A stretch of DNA of 64,000 nt from Cydia pomonella (Eukaryota; Arthropoda; Insecta; Lepidoptera; Tortricidae): contig NC_084704.1 of the NCBI RefSeq assembly GCF_033807575.1, positions 29,365,968 to 29,429,967 on the forward strand, given 5' to 3'. The translations under genes and the position numbers were made by a program. The notes beneath the pieces are model-generated. The model was not told where the DNA came from, ran no database searches, and saw nothing but the letters and a program-made list of their open reading frames with translations. Every line of letters starts with the position of its first letter. Position 1 is the first letter of the stretch. Of this stretch, positions 45,336-56,396 are shown piece after piece.

Positions 45336-46630
45336 ACGTATGTGACATTGATTTTGGTTTATGTAAAGGTTAGATAAGGTGGTGAAGACTTTGTTTCTCC
45401 TAAAATTATAATTTTCATATCGTCGCTACCTCACGATTGATCAACTCAATTTAATTTGGTAAGTAGACCAAAACTTTCATGTCGAGCCTACTTCACTAGA
45501 TCAAAATTGAAAAACTGTTCATATCTCTAGGCAGTTCTAAATCGCTAGTCTTCATTATCCCTAAAATAAATAAAGTATCAAAACCATAGGTCACAAGGCA
45601 AGTCATTTCCGCATACCTAACAAATAACTATGCAATGTCATTACTCATTACCATACTATCTCATATAGACTCCGAATTTTGAAGCGTCTTATAAAATATC
45701 GCGGTTATAAGTAGATTCAATCTTCCGGACCCTAGCAATAATTTTGTATGGTGGGATTGATGGGCGGCACGAGGCTACTGCATTCATTTTATGTGAAAAC
45801 AGTCTATATTTATCCGTAAAGCATTTTTATAAATTAGCGGTTGCGTTTTCTTACTAAATCAGCAGCCGTGGCAGCAGTTAGCAATAGGAGTAGTATGCAA
45901 AGTAAGCGTGAGTGTACTTACATGCTCTGTATAGTACGTAAGTGTTATGTCAAAACGCATCGTCGGTTACAAAAAAGATGGAATTCTTTGAACTTCCGGA
46001 TCTTCGGATTCATATGATAGTCGCATTATTATTACGAGGAAAACATTGCGTTCGTTTTACAAACCGCCTGGTAAAACCCTCGCCAGAGGCATTGTGTTCA
46101 ATCCTAGAGGCCGACTCTGTTTTCACAATTTGACTATGTTCTCTTATTTTGACACGACCTTGATTCGTGTCATGAGGCAACTCACGCGCGCCAATAAGTC
46201 ATCGTAATCATAATATCATTTGTTGCACCATGGTAAAAATAAAAGTGGTTACAAAGTAGGTATAAAATGCCACTTTCTTAACTTTGTATTTTTTTCATAA
46301 ATGTGTTTGTTCTACTCAGAATCACGAGCTCTATCAATTCCAATGAGATAAAAGAATGTCCCAGAGTTTTTTCTTATTGTGTTAAAATTTCCTCATATAC
46401 TTTGTATGGCGGTAACAAACAGGAAAATTTGAAAAATGTATGGAAATTTTGGGACACTTTTTTCTCCCATAAGGATAAAAAGGGCTCGCTATCCTGACTA
46501 GAAATAACACAAACGTGGCAACAAAAGTGGCAGAAAAAAAAGAGACGCTCGTATAACTAGTGGCTATGTGAGATATGCGAGATATACGATATATGAGACC
46601 TCGCGATATGCTTAAGACATTTAAAAACAA
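45336..46630. other. No supported gene
   Basis: Frames at 45942-46133 and 46303-46497 carry no motif. Nothing else recognisable. Confidence 0.4.
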
Positions 46631-47960
46631 AAAAGCGGCCAAGTGCGAGTCGGACTCGCGCATGAAGGGTTCCGTACCATTTAAGACGTATTAAAAAAAA
46701 TCTACTTGCTAGATCTTGTTCAACATTTTACCACTTTGGACACACATTTTACCACTTTGGAACTGTCTCTCGCGCAAACTATTCAGTTTAGAAAAAAATG
46801 ATGTTAGGAACCTAAATATCATTTTTGAAGACCTATCCATAGATACCCCACACGTATGGGTTTGATGAAAAAAATTTTTTTTTAATTTATTGACGTATTA
46901 AAAAAAAACTATTCACTAGATCTCGTTCAAACCAATTTTCGGTGGAAGTTTGCATGGTAATGTATATCATATATTTTTTTTAGATTTTTCATTCTGTTAT
47001 TTTAGAAGTTACAGGGGGGGGGACACACATTTTTTCACTTTGGAAGTGTCTCTCGCGCAAACTATTCAGTTTAGAAAAAAATGATATTAGAAACCTAAAT
47101 ATCATTTTTGAAGACCTATCCATAGATACCCCACACGTATGGGTTTGATGAAAAAAAATTTTTTTTAAAATTTTTATGACGTATTAAAAAAAAACTACTT
47201 ACTAGATCACGTTCGAACCAATTTTCGGTGGAAGTTTGCATGGCAATGTATATCATATATTTTTTTTAGATTTTTCATTCTGTTATTTTAGAAGTTACAG
47301 GGGGGGGGACACACATTTTTTCACTTTGGAAGTGTCTCTCGCGCAAACTATTCAGTTTAGAAAAAAAATGATATTAGATACCTAAATATCATTTTTGAAG
47401 ACCTATCCATAGATACCCCACACGTATGGGTTTGATGAAAAAAATTTTTTTTTTAATTTTTATGACGTATTAAAAAAAACTACTTACTAGATCTCGTTCG
47501 AACCAATTTTCGGTGGAAGTTTGCATGGCAATGTATATCATATATTTTTTTTAGATTTTTCATTCTGTTATTTTAGAAGTTACGGGGGGGGGGACACACT
47601 TTTTACCACTTTGGAAGTGTCTCTCGCGCAAACTTTTCAGTTTAGAAAAAAATGATATTAGAAACCTCAATATCATTTTTAAAGACCTATCCATAGATAC
47701 CCCACACGTATGAGTTTGATGAAAAAAGATTTTTTGAGTTTTAGTTCTAAGTATGGGGAACCCCCAAAATTTATTGTTTTTTTTCTATTTTTGTGTGAAC
47801 ATCATAATGCGGTTCATAGAATACATCTACTTACCAAGTTTGAACAGTATAGCTTTTATAGTTTCGGAAAAAAGTGGCTGTGACAGAATCGGACAGACAG
47901 ACGGACATGACGAATCTATAAGGGTTCCGTTTTTTGCCATTTGGCTACGGAACCCTAAAA
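46631..47960 (+). mobile_element. gtgcgagtcggactcgc / gggttccgt element with internal tandem array
   Basis: Starts aaaagcggccaagtgcgagt, then cggactcgcgcatgaagggt and tccgtaccat. Ends agggttccgttttttgccat, then ttggctacggaaccct. The gggttccgta..tacggaaccct pair acts as the inverted ends. The core is a four-unit tandem array. A short cagacagacggacatgacg stretch precedes the right end, as in the relatives at 56140 and 61551. Confidence 0.8.
46690..47745 (+). repeat. Tandem repeat, period about 284 bp, nearly four units
   Basis: gtctctcgcgcaaac occurs at 46765, 47048, 47333 and 47619, spacings 283, 285 and 286. Each unit carries tttcagtttagaaaaaaatg, ccatagataccccacacgta, aattttcggtggaagtttgc and a G8-G10 run before acacac. 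The first unit is shortened and more divergent. Confidence 0.92.
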
Positions 47961-48531
47961 ACACTTACTCCTTTGAGTCATTATCACAGCGTACTTACAA
48001 TGGTCTTAAATGCCATAGACGCTTATGGCACTTAAGTCTTTTATGCCAATTTTCACCATTATGAACATATTCCAAAAAACAAAACGACAGAAAAAACTTA
48101 TCTTGGTCTGACTCTAAAACATTTTATAACAGCCAACGTGGGAGCAGCATACGGCAACAGTATTCAACAGTATTGCACGATGTTGCTTCACATGCACCTT
48201 AATACAGAATCGGCTTCCTAATGGTTACAGCGTTTAATTGGTATAGTAGTAAATACTAGTGTAGTTTTGGCACTCGATTAGACAGTGCTCTTATGAATCG
48301 TAAGTTCAAGTTAAGCTGGGGACGTACTCACAGTCGAGACAAAACGTTTCTAAAAAAAGAGTCAATGAATGCTATTGTAGCTACTTACAGAGGTGGAGTT
48401 TCAAACGGCTAGATAAAATTTTGTACGAGGCCAAAGACCGACACAGTCACCACAAAGCCAAACTATTGTCATCGTCTAAATAATGACAAGGCTGTGTGTT
48501 TAAGTACATGGATTTCAATCTTTATTTCTTA

Positions 48532-48664
48532 GGGCCACTTGCATCATCCCATCCCCGGGGGTTAACCGGTTAAACCGTTAACCCAGTGTCAAATTGTACT
48601 GGTAACCATGGTAACTCCAGGTTTAACCAGTTAACCCCGCGTTCGTGATTGGTGCAAGTGGCCC
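48532..48664. mobile_element. PIF/Harbinger-like MITE with TTA target duplication
   Basis: gggccacttgca and tgcaagtggccc are perfect inverted ends; TTA lies outside at 48529-48531 and 48665-48667. Internal ggttaaccggttaaaccgtt and gtaaccatggtaac are further palindromes. Confidence 0.82.
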
Positions 48665-48669
48665 TTAAT

Positions 48670-50070
48670 GTCTAAGCTATTGGCCTCGTGTAAATGATGT
48701 TTAACTTTAGTATCGTCTAGTCCCTATTTCTAAAGACAGTCTATTTAAATTTGAATAAAACGATAATGTATTCTCAATAAATTGTCGCTAGGGAATGCTC
48801 CCTGTACTGAAGGCCTACCACGAATATTTTCGATAAATTCTGTTACCTCGAATACGCAAGCGCGAGAAAGAGTGCAAGAGTGGTTTTGAATGGAAAGTAG
48901 TGTCGGAGGCACACCCTAATTGTAATGGCTATTGGCCCTGTGTAAATATAATGCACCATCAGCCCGAGCAGTCTACTCGCCTGTTCTCGGTGCAATGGGA
49001 ATGCCCGCGGTGCGCGCCCTGGATACACGGGATTTTCCCAAGTATTGATAAAGCGGTCATTTGCCCACATTATGATTAAATTGCCTGGAATTTTTGTGGG
49101 TTTTTGGGAATGATTATTGTTTGTTGTGTGATTGATAGTAAAAAGGCCGCAGAATATATTGAAAGGTTTAGGTTTAAGGTTAAACATAAGTAAGTTTGCT
49201 TTACGTAAGTTTATAGATACGTAGATAGATAGAATTCTCTTTATTGCACACCTTGATAAAAATACAGTTTAAAAAAAAACAATAGATGAAACACAAAGGC
49301 TGGCAGTCTTATCGCTAAAGAGCGATCTTTTCCAGACAACCTTTGTGTAACGTGATACGCAATGCGTGCTATTATATTTCGCCAGCTCTCATACGCGGCA
49401 AAGCCAAGGATTCTGGGCCTTAGTCGGGAAGTGAATATTACTTGACTCGGTTGATCGCTACTTAATATTTAATATAGGATTCCTTAATAAGCCATGTTTT
49501 TTAAGGAATTTGTCATTATTTTGTTTTTATGCCATTTAGTAAATTAAATAAGTGCAGACACTATATATTGCAATTGCGATTTCCTTCTACATTTAATGAA
49601 ATTTCCACAATAAGTAAATTTTCCAAAGCCCTATAATATTATCACATGCCTATCTCGAGGAGCCCAACACAAACTTTGCCCTCAGGGGATGTCCCGTGAC
49701 CTCTCGAAGGCACATGTGTAACGCCTTGTTGCCCTTCGGGACCCTCCTAACCAAAAAATATGGCATCATCGGTGGTAGGCGATATATGTCGTTGGATATC
49801 TGATCGGCCTCGAAAATAACTAAATTAAGAGACACACGAAGGGAGCGGCTGCAAAAAAACGGGTAGCAGTTTTCTATGTAAAGCTTTTACTGGCTCTAAT
49901 TACTTTGTATTACAATTTCGAGCTAAAGTGAAGTTCAATAGAAATCGCAAATAATGTAAACAAGCAAATTTACCTTAATTACTTCGTAATCTCGCATTTT
50001 TAAGGACAACCATGACCTTTTCAGCAGTAAATATACTTAAATATTTTATTCATAGTTTTTTTTTGTTAAA
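48670..50070. other. No supported gene; LINE tail at 49230-49345
   Basis: 49230-49345 reads on minus as a LINE 3' end (ggttgtctggaaaagatcgc, gataagactgccagcctttg, tgcaataaagagaat). Frames at 48843-49187 and 49650-49835 show no motif. Confidence 0.45.
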
Positions 50071-50340
50071 TATACACGGTGGCCAGCAAATATGTGCATT
50101 CCCGTTGCCAGGGAGGTTTGGGGCTTATACTGAGCAACTTTTACTATGGGACCAACCACGAAATGTAGAAAAAAAAATCTGGCTGTTTCATACATTTTAG
50201 ACTTTAGCTGGTCCATTTTCTATGGGAGGGTAAAAACAATTTCACGATTTCGTTTTTGGTCCCATAATAAAAATTGCTCAGTATAATCCCAAAACCTCCC
50301 TGGCAACGGGAATGCACATTTTTTTTGGCCACCTTGTATA
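50071..50340. mobile_element. MITE with tatacamggtggcc ends, 270 bp
   Basis: tatacacggtggccagcaaa, cattcccgttgccagggagg, atactgagcaacttttacta and tgggacca on the left pair with the right arm ending tttttggccaccttgtata. The inner gagcaa..actatgggac part is shared with 60212-61224. Confidence 0.88.
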
Positions 50341-51589
50341 AAGTTGATTATTAATATTTCAGTGAAAATTACCTTCTTAAGAATTTTAGGTTATATATCA
50401 AATGCTAACAAAATCATATTTATTTTCAATTTCTATTGAACTTCACTTTACGAAAACAAGTAGGTACCAGACATACAATATATATAATGCTACATAAATT
50501 TGTAGAAATCAAATAAAATGGAACTAAAGGCAAAAATGGCAACACCAGTTGACTTGTAACAACCATATCATAACAATCACATTTTTGTGTATAAGATATT
50601 TATTTAAAAATATGTGCTAAACTAGTTATAGCACCAAAATTAATAAAACAAATCGAAATTAAACTGGCAAGATAACATAAAACATGTTTTAAAGGCGGTT
50701 AGCCATAATATCAAGTTGGTGGATTGCGATTTCATTGAAAGATTTTTATGAATGATCTGCTCAAGTGACGGGTAAGTATCGCTTGATAAATAACTTTATA
50801 TTGATGAATCAAGGGGTTCATGTACAATTATTGATGAAATATGAAGTATTATGGACAAATTGACACGTTTTAACACCACGCGATCGACAGAAACAGACCT
50901 TTATCACGCTGTCACGTAGACCATTATATGTATTAATGTATTTGATTTAAGATTTGGTTCTTTTTTTCGAGCTTTTATTAAGTTTCTATCCGCTGTCTCT
51001 CTATTTATCAAATCTTCCCTAAAAATAAACTTTAACACATCTGGTGGCCTATTCAAAGGCGACCATGACACAAATAGCAGTGCATTACGCGGGAATATAA
51101 TGTATCGCGAGTAGTGTTAGGTTCATATCAATAACAAATCAAGTTCATCGACTTCGAACTTGAATAGTATCTGTTTGATTACCTCAAGTTTTAAATTCGT
51201 AAAACTTTTTCAACACACTTGCTCAAAACGACGTTTTTATTCCAACGATTTTTGGCTCATAATCCTAGATATTAAACACGCGTGCTTTTTCAGTATATTA
51301 TCCGACTGAGTTAAGAAGGTAACTGATTGCTAATAATATGCATGGAAACGGAGCCTTCTGAATTTGGTCAAGTAATTTTTTTTTTTAACCAACTATTAGG
51401 TGTTTTAAATGTTAGTTCAAAGAGGTGATAATTCACACCAAACATAATTTACAGATTAAATTATCTTGCAAATTTCATTAATGAATAAACATTTTATCAA
51501 TTTGATCTCCATCCGTCGAATAGAAATACGAAAATATTAGCTTTAAAAAAATAATAATTGGATGTTTGTAGATTTCGTTCGCGCCTTTG
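50341..51589. other. No supported feature
   Basis: AT-rich, no motif-bearing frame. Confidence 0.4.
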
Positions 51590-51730
51590 CCTTGCGCGCG
51601 CATTGGAATCGTGCAGAGACATGTCAGTCGCTTCGCTTGACAGACAGATGAAGTGTGCGAAAGGGAAGCCATGACGTATATGAACAAGCCATAAGTGCGA
51701 AAGAGGCAGACTACATATGAGAAAACCATA
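51590..51730 (-). repeat. Repeat of the gtttgcctctttcg family, uninterrupted copy
   Basis: Minus strand: catatgtagtctgcctcttt, cgcacttatggc, catatacgtcatggcttccc, tttcgcacacttcatctgtc, then cgcttgacag-type flank. Shows the empty site of the LINE tail inserted at 20214-20316. Confidence 0.7.
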
Positions 51731-52039
51731 GATATAAGAAGTAAGGAGATTTATAACGAAGCATAATTTCAACGAGTCTCGCTGTCTCCAACTGTCCCCC
51801 ACCACATCATTAAAGGCGTGGCCAGACAACCAACTCACGCGCTGTGATTGGCCAAACCGCGCGGTGTAGGAGCCTAGAGCGGCGGCACTAGAGTGAGGAC
51901 AATTCGATAGAGCTATCGATATTTTACTTGTTCTGAAAATGACCTTGGAGTTTTGACATATTTGTTTTAAGTAATAATTGCCATAGACTTAATTTATATT
52001 CCTTTAAATTTTTGACCTTATTTACGAGCTAAGAATTTT

Positions 52040-52262
52040 AAGGTACGTGTAAGGTATATTAGTTGAACCATAAGTTCTCTCACAAAGGTTTTTACTGATA
52101 AAATGTAATACAAAGCTTTTAATTAAAAAAAAAACATGTACCATGATGCGAAAGCTTGTTTATGCTTAACTAATCAAATTGGTTTAAATTTCAGTCATTA
52201 TTCGATGTAATGTTTGTTTAAATTGTTTACTTTGGGATTGTCGTTAGACGCGAGCGCTTCAT
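52040..52262 (+). mobile_element. Left part of a mariner-like element, relative of 58885-59702
   Basis: ccataagttctctcacaaag, gttttgttttac-type ttttactgataaaatgtaat, then gtttactttgggattgtcgt and tagacgc in the same order as 58885-59080. No matching right end was found. Confidence 0.7.
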
Positions 52263-53630
52263 TAAAAAAAAAGTTTCAGTTTATTATAGCATATTTCGTC
52301 ACCAATTGAAAGCAATTCCAGCATGTTATATAGTAAGTATAATGCACCATTAAATAAACTTTTATATCATATGTACGAATAATAAGGAAACAGTAATCAT
52401 AATTATCAGTAAAAATCTTTCTGATAGAACTTTTGGATCGACTAATAATAATAATAAAAACATTTTTCTTGAAAATGATCCGAACAAATAACACTTTTCT
52501 CGCTCATAAACCAGTTAGGGCCCTCTTCCTGTAGCATCTATCCATTTTTCGTTAATACTGGGATTTTTAGGGAAACTGAAAAAAATTGCAATCATGAACA
52601 TATTTCTTTTTTGACTCACTGTAAACTGTACCTCTGTAAATTCCATTCACCACCGTTTCTTTTTCAATTGTTTACTCTAAATAATTGTATATTATTATTT
52701 TCAATTGTAGTATTGTTTTTTTTTTTACTTGTAAACAGTATTATCCACCACAGGACAGGCTATGCCTATTGTGGGGGCCAGCATAAATGTAATACTGTTA
52801 TTATTTTATTTCTGAAATGAAACATTTGTACAATTGTACTTAATTAAATCAGTTTATTTTTTGGCTTACCTTTTCGATTTTTAATCCAAATCAATAAGTA
52901 TTAAATTAAACATTAGGTGCATATAAAATAATTGTAAAATTTTACTTGAAAAATAATTACTTTCGGATGAAAGTAATTATTTTTAATGTGTGTATACACT
53001 ATATTATCCAAACATTTTTATCGATAACGCTCAAAGATCAATTATATGCACGAGCACCACTCTACTTCGCGGCGTCAATGAAGGGAGCGGTTGGTGGTCG
53101 TACCAAGAAACAATAATGTCCCTGTGAATATCGTTAGCGATTTAATGCATTGCGCCGTTACTAAGGACACTACAAATAGTTTTCCATGCCAAAGCGTCAA
53201 TGTAGAATGCATAGACAAATTGCCACGCGTTTGTATGACAACATGGTCTGACTCAGAAAAATCATATGTCACTGGATTTATTTGTTAAAATGTGTGGTTT
53301 TATTGACTAATACGTGAAAAAAAATGTACTATGTAACTCCATGATCCTTATAGTTTTTGGATGCACTCCTATTTCGACACAAAATAGCGCTATAATTCGG
53401 CATTTCAATAAAATTGACGCGCACATTGTTCAATGACAGCTAAGTTGCTACTGTCTTACGGCGGGCCGGTATGGCCACGATGTGGCCATGTCGCGGCGAC
53501 ACGCGCCACGCCTCCGTCAGCCATCTAGTACTTTCTATGATCTGAGGAGAAAACGTAACCAATTTTGAGTTCGAAGGCGGCCGAAGCGGCCAAGATTATA
53601 TTGCCGTATTTTTTAACGTGAAAAATATAA
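52263..53630. other. No supported gene
   Basis: Short frames on both strands at 53075-53288 are mutually overlapping and without motif. A GC-rich patch at 53455-53520 (gcgggccggtatggccacga) lies before the THAP exon and might be promoter-proximal sequence of that unit. Confidence 0.35.
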
Positions 53631-53637
53631 GAGAATC

Positions 53638-53665
53638 AAAATATATATATATATATATATATATT
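53638..53665 (+). repeat. (AT)n microsatellite
   Basis: About thirteen AT units. Confidence 0.9.
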
Positions 53666-53681
53666 AAGTAATTTAGTGACG

Positions 53682-53752
53682 ATGGTGTCATGTTGTGTGC
53701 CGGGTTATAGTGTTTCAGGGCCAAAAAACCCAGGAAAATACTCATTTCACAG
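53682..53752 (+). pseudogene. First exon of a THAP-domain protein, damaged
   Basis: ATG 53682 opens MVSCCVPGYSVSGPKNPGKY and SFH, then AG|GTAATT, a good splice donor. The spacing Cys..SFHR is that of the start of a THAP zinc finger (C2-CH type), where an exon boundary at the SFHR/FP site is usual. The second zinc cysteine is replaced: CCVPGY where a cysteine is expected at the tyrosine. No second exon with the rest of the finger was found before 54600. THAP domains bind DNA and occur in P-type transposases and in host regulators. It is either a dead transposon exon or a badly damaged gene. Confidence 0.6.
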
Positions 53753-53919
53753 GTAATTATGATATTCCTAGTGAAATTTTCGTAACGATATTTTATCAAA
53801 TTAACAGCATAAAAAATGTAAAAAACCAATTTATACAGTTCATTATAAGTTTTTCTTCAATTGTGTGTTAATATTTCATCATATTAGTCAATAATTTAGA
53901 ATATTTTGTGTAAAAACCT

Positions 53920-53990
53920 AAATTGTTACTTTACGCTAGGGCTTGACAAAATGTTCATATGACTGAATCGATAACTTGTCGGTATATTAG
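53920..53990 (+). repeat. Copy of the ctagggcttgacaaaatgtt repeat
   Basis: aaaacctaaattgttacttt, acgctagggcttgacaaaat and gttcatatgact match the inverted copy at 19796-19862. Confidence 0.65.
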
Positions 53991-54600
53991 TAGGAATGGA
54001 ATTAGTTGTTCACAAGATATCATAAAGATATTACCTTTATAACCGACTTAAAACAATAACGATTGTTATAATACCTTTTTTGAAGGTGCACATGTTTAGC
54101 GATAAATTTAAACTTCACTTTCCAACACAGTACGACAGTACTTACATTTTAACCACTTTACCACGGCTTTGCCGCCAACACAAGACAGCGTATACTTGTA
54201 CACAGCGTATACACACCCAACCCAACTTGTCAGAAGGAAAAGGCGCGAAATTGAAATTTTCTTTGCTAAGTCAACTCTTTGCGAACACATTTTCAAACAA
54301 CTTCAACTTTATCATTTTCAACTTTTTCAAACACATTTGAAAAAGTAGTCGATAAAGCAGTTAAACATCGATAGATTATTAATATGTTGTAACATGACAT
54401 CACTATTTTTGTTCGCACATAGACAATTTACGCACACACTTGCATTTCATTTTTGGTCACACTTCCGAAGTTTGACAGTCGTTCTATACTATCCTATTTC
54501 TATGGAATCGTGCGTAAAAAAAATAACGCGCCAGCCATTTTCCGTATTTGTCATAAAATTGGAATAGTTTCGCATGTTTTTAGTTTATATATTGACTAAA

Positions 54601-54867
54601 ATGTCATTTTCAAGCATTGAAAATGAAGAACACATAAAATTGACGCTGCCAGTAATACTAATAGAGGCAAGATCCGAGAACGATAGCATTTTACCATCAA
54701 AATCGGGTGAAAAATAATTGGCGGTATATGAAACTTTTGTTCAATGGAAAATCAGCAAAAACGCCCAGTCTTTCTTGGAAAACGTGTTGGTAGCTTACTT
54801 CAATGAACTGATGAATAAGTGCTTACAAGCCCAGCTCGCTTTGGTGCAATTATTCGATGTTAAAACT
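54601..54867 (+). pseudogene. Exon like the N-terminal part of insect tyrosine-recombinase proteins
   Basis: ATG 54601: MSFSSIENEEHIKLTLPVIL, EARSENDSILPSKSGEK, stop TAA at 54715-54717, then LAVYETFVQWKISKNAQSFL, ENVLVAYFNELMNK, then a frame change and YKPSSLWCNYSMLK before a donor CT|GTAAGC at 54867. The order ..ILPSKS..Y..FVQWK....S.NVLLAYFNEL...YKPSSLW..YSMLK.. is the N-terminal core-binding region of a large family of tyrosine-recombinase-like proteins in insects, related by most accounts to Crypton-type transposons. One stop and one frameshift make it dead. The catalytic part (R..H-x-x-R..Y) is not found downstream. It lies 0.9 kb after a THAP exon on the same strand. Confidence 0.62.
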
Positions 54868-55776
54868 GTAAGCCACCATTTTGAAAATTGTTCATATTTT
54901 TACTGTTTTGACAAAATAAATCTAATTTATAAGTTTTGTTTTTTTCTCGCAAGTGTATTGAAAAACGTCGTGTGTTATGGTCATTACACACATCGGCTTT
55001 CTTATTGCAGAATATCGCCTCGTGTGAATTAGTACCCTATTAACAATTACGTATTTTTAGTAATAATAACGGATTCTAAAGATAATGTAGATAGTGTATT
55101 TGTAATTTCAATTTAATTCTAATATAATTGTAATTTAATTCGAATGTAATTGTTATTTTAATTAATTTTAATGTAATTATACTTTTTATTTCATTCGAAT
55201 GTAATTGATACTTTAATTTATTTTAATGTAATCGTACTTTTATTTATTATTTATTATGATATTAGGTACATTTTAATTTTAGTATTTACTAATTGATCTG
55301 TTTTCGGTTTTGTTATTTTTTGATAAGAAGTTAAAAAAAAATGTAACTCAATGTGCTTGTAATTTATGATGTTGACATGTATTTTAATTTTAATACGATA
55401 TTGTTGTTATTTTTTCTATTATCTATAGGCATTTTGGCCTGTAATAAACATGTGATTTGAATTGGATGGAGTAACGTATATGTGAAAGTTGGATATTTAT
55501 TTATTGAGGTGTTAATATACCCCATTGTTAATTTCAAGTTATTTAGGCCAAACAACCGCAAAAGAGAACAGCCCCACCGAAAACTTGCGGCGTATACAAA
55601 GTGGCAGGTAATCAATACACAGATCAAAGTTGTCGGACGTCGCAAAAAGTTCCGAGTTTCCAAGTGGGAGGGACAACATGAAACTTCCATTTACTTAGGT
55701 TAGACGAGTACCGTGAAATCACACAACTATAGCCGATACTATAACTATGCTCCACCAGTTTAATACGTTACTTATT
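54868..55776. other. No supported gene; 55-bp duplicate
   Basis: cgaatgtaattgttatttta starts a unit at 55141 and cgaatgtaattgatacttta a second at 55196; both are 55 bp long and AT-rich. The frames at 55364-55703 overlap on both strands and have no motif. Confidence 0.45.
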
Positions 55777-55971
55777 CAGTACCCCTAGTGTAAATATTTT
55801 CGACAGCGAAACGTGACGTACGCGTTTGCGTTAAGTGTCATTTTGTATGAGATTTTTGACTTTCCAAAACGTCCCGCTTGGCGCGCTGTTCAAAAACCCA
55901 TACAAAATGAGACATAACGCAAACGCGTACGTCACGTTTCGCTATCGACTAAAATTACACTAGGGGTACTG
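55777..55971. mobile_element. MITE with cagtacccctagtgtaa ends, 195 bp
   Basis: The left arm cagtacccctagtgtaaata, gacagcgaaacgtgacgtac, gcgtttgcgtta and the right arm ending in cgtttcgctatcgactaaaa and tacactaggggtactg are complementary over about 70 bases. The loop has ccgcttggcgcgctgtt, found again at 597-675. Confidence 0.9.
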
Positions 55972-56139
55972 ATCATTGTTGTTTGTCGTTTTTTTCTGAG
56001 TTTTACAGAACACCAGTATATACCAAGGTTGCTAAGAGAAGCCATTGAAATTCACAAATACAAAAATTTCAATCGTGAAGATTGTCAAATGTGGGTTTAA
56101 ACTGTCAAATGTGTGGAATTCAATGATTTGTTTGTGTAA

Positions 56140-56332
56140 AAAAACGGATAAGTGCGAGTCGGACTCGCCCACCGACCGTTCCGTACTTTTCAGTATTTCT
56201 TGTTATAGCGGCAACAGAAATACACTATCACGGTTCATGCGATACAGCCTGGTGACAGACGGACAGACGGACGGACAGCGGAGTCTTAGTTATAGGGTCC
56301 CGTTTTACCCTTTGGGTACGGAACCCTAAAAA
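56140..56332 (+). mobile_element. Short gtgcgagtcggactcgc / gggttccgt element
   Basis: ggataagtgcgagtcggact, cgcccaccgaccgttccgta; cagacggacagacggacgga before the right end; tttgggtacggaaccct at the right. About 190 bp, a deleted relative of 46631-47960. Confidence 0.82.
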
Positions 56333-56396
56333 CCAGTGGAATCGAAATCGAACACGCGTAGTGACAATGTAAGTATAGTGTGCTTGGATTGGATAC

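Noticed and set aside
53075..53288. Two 65-codon frames on opposite strands
   Set aside because: They are mirror frames of one stretch and neither has a motif.
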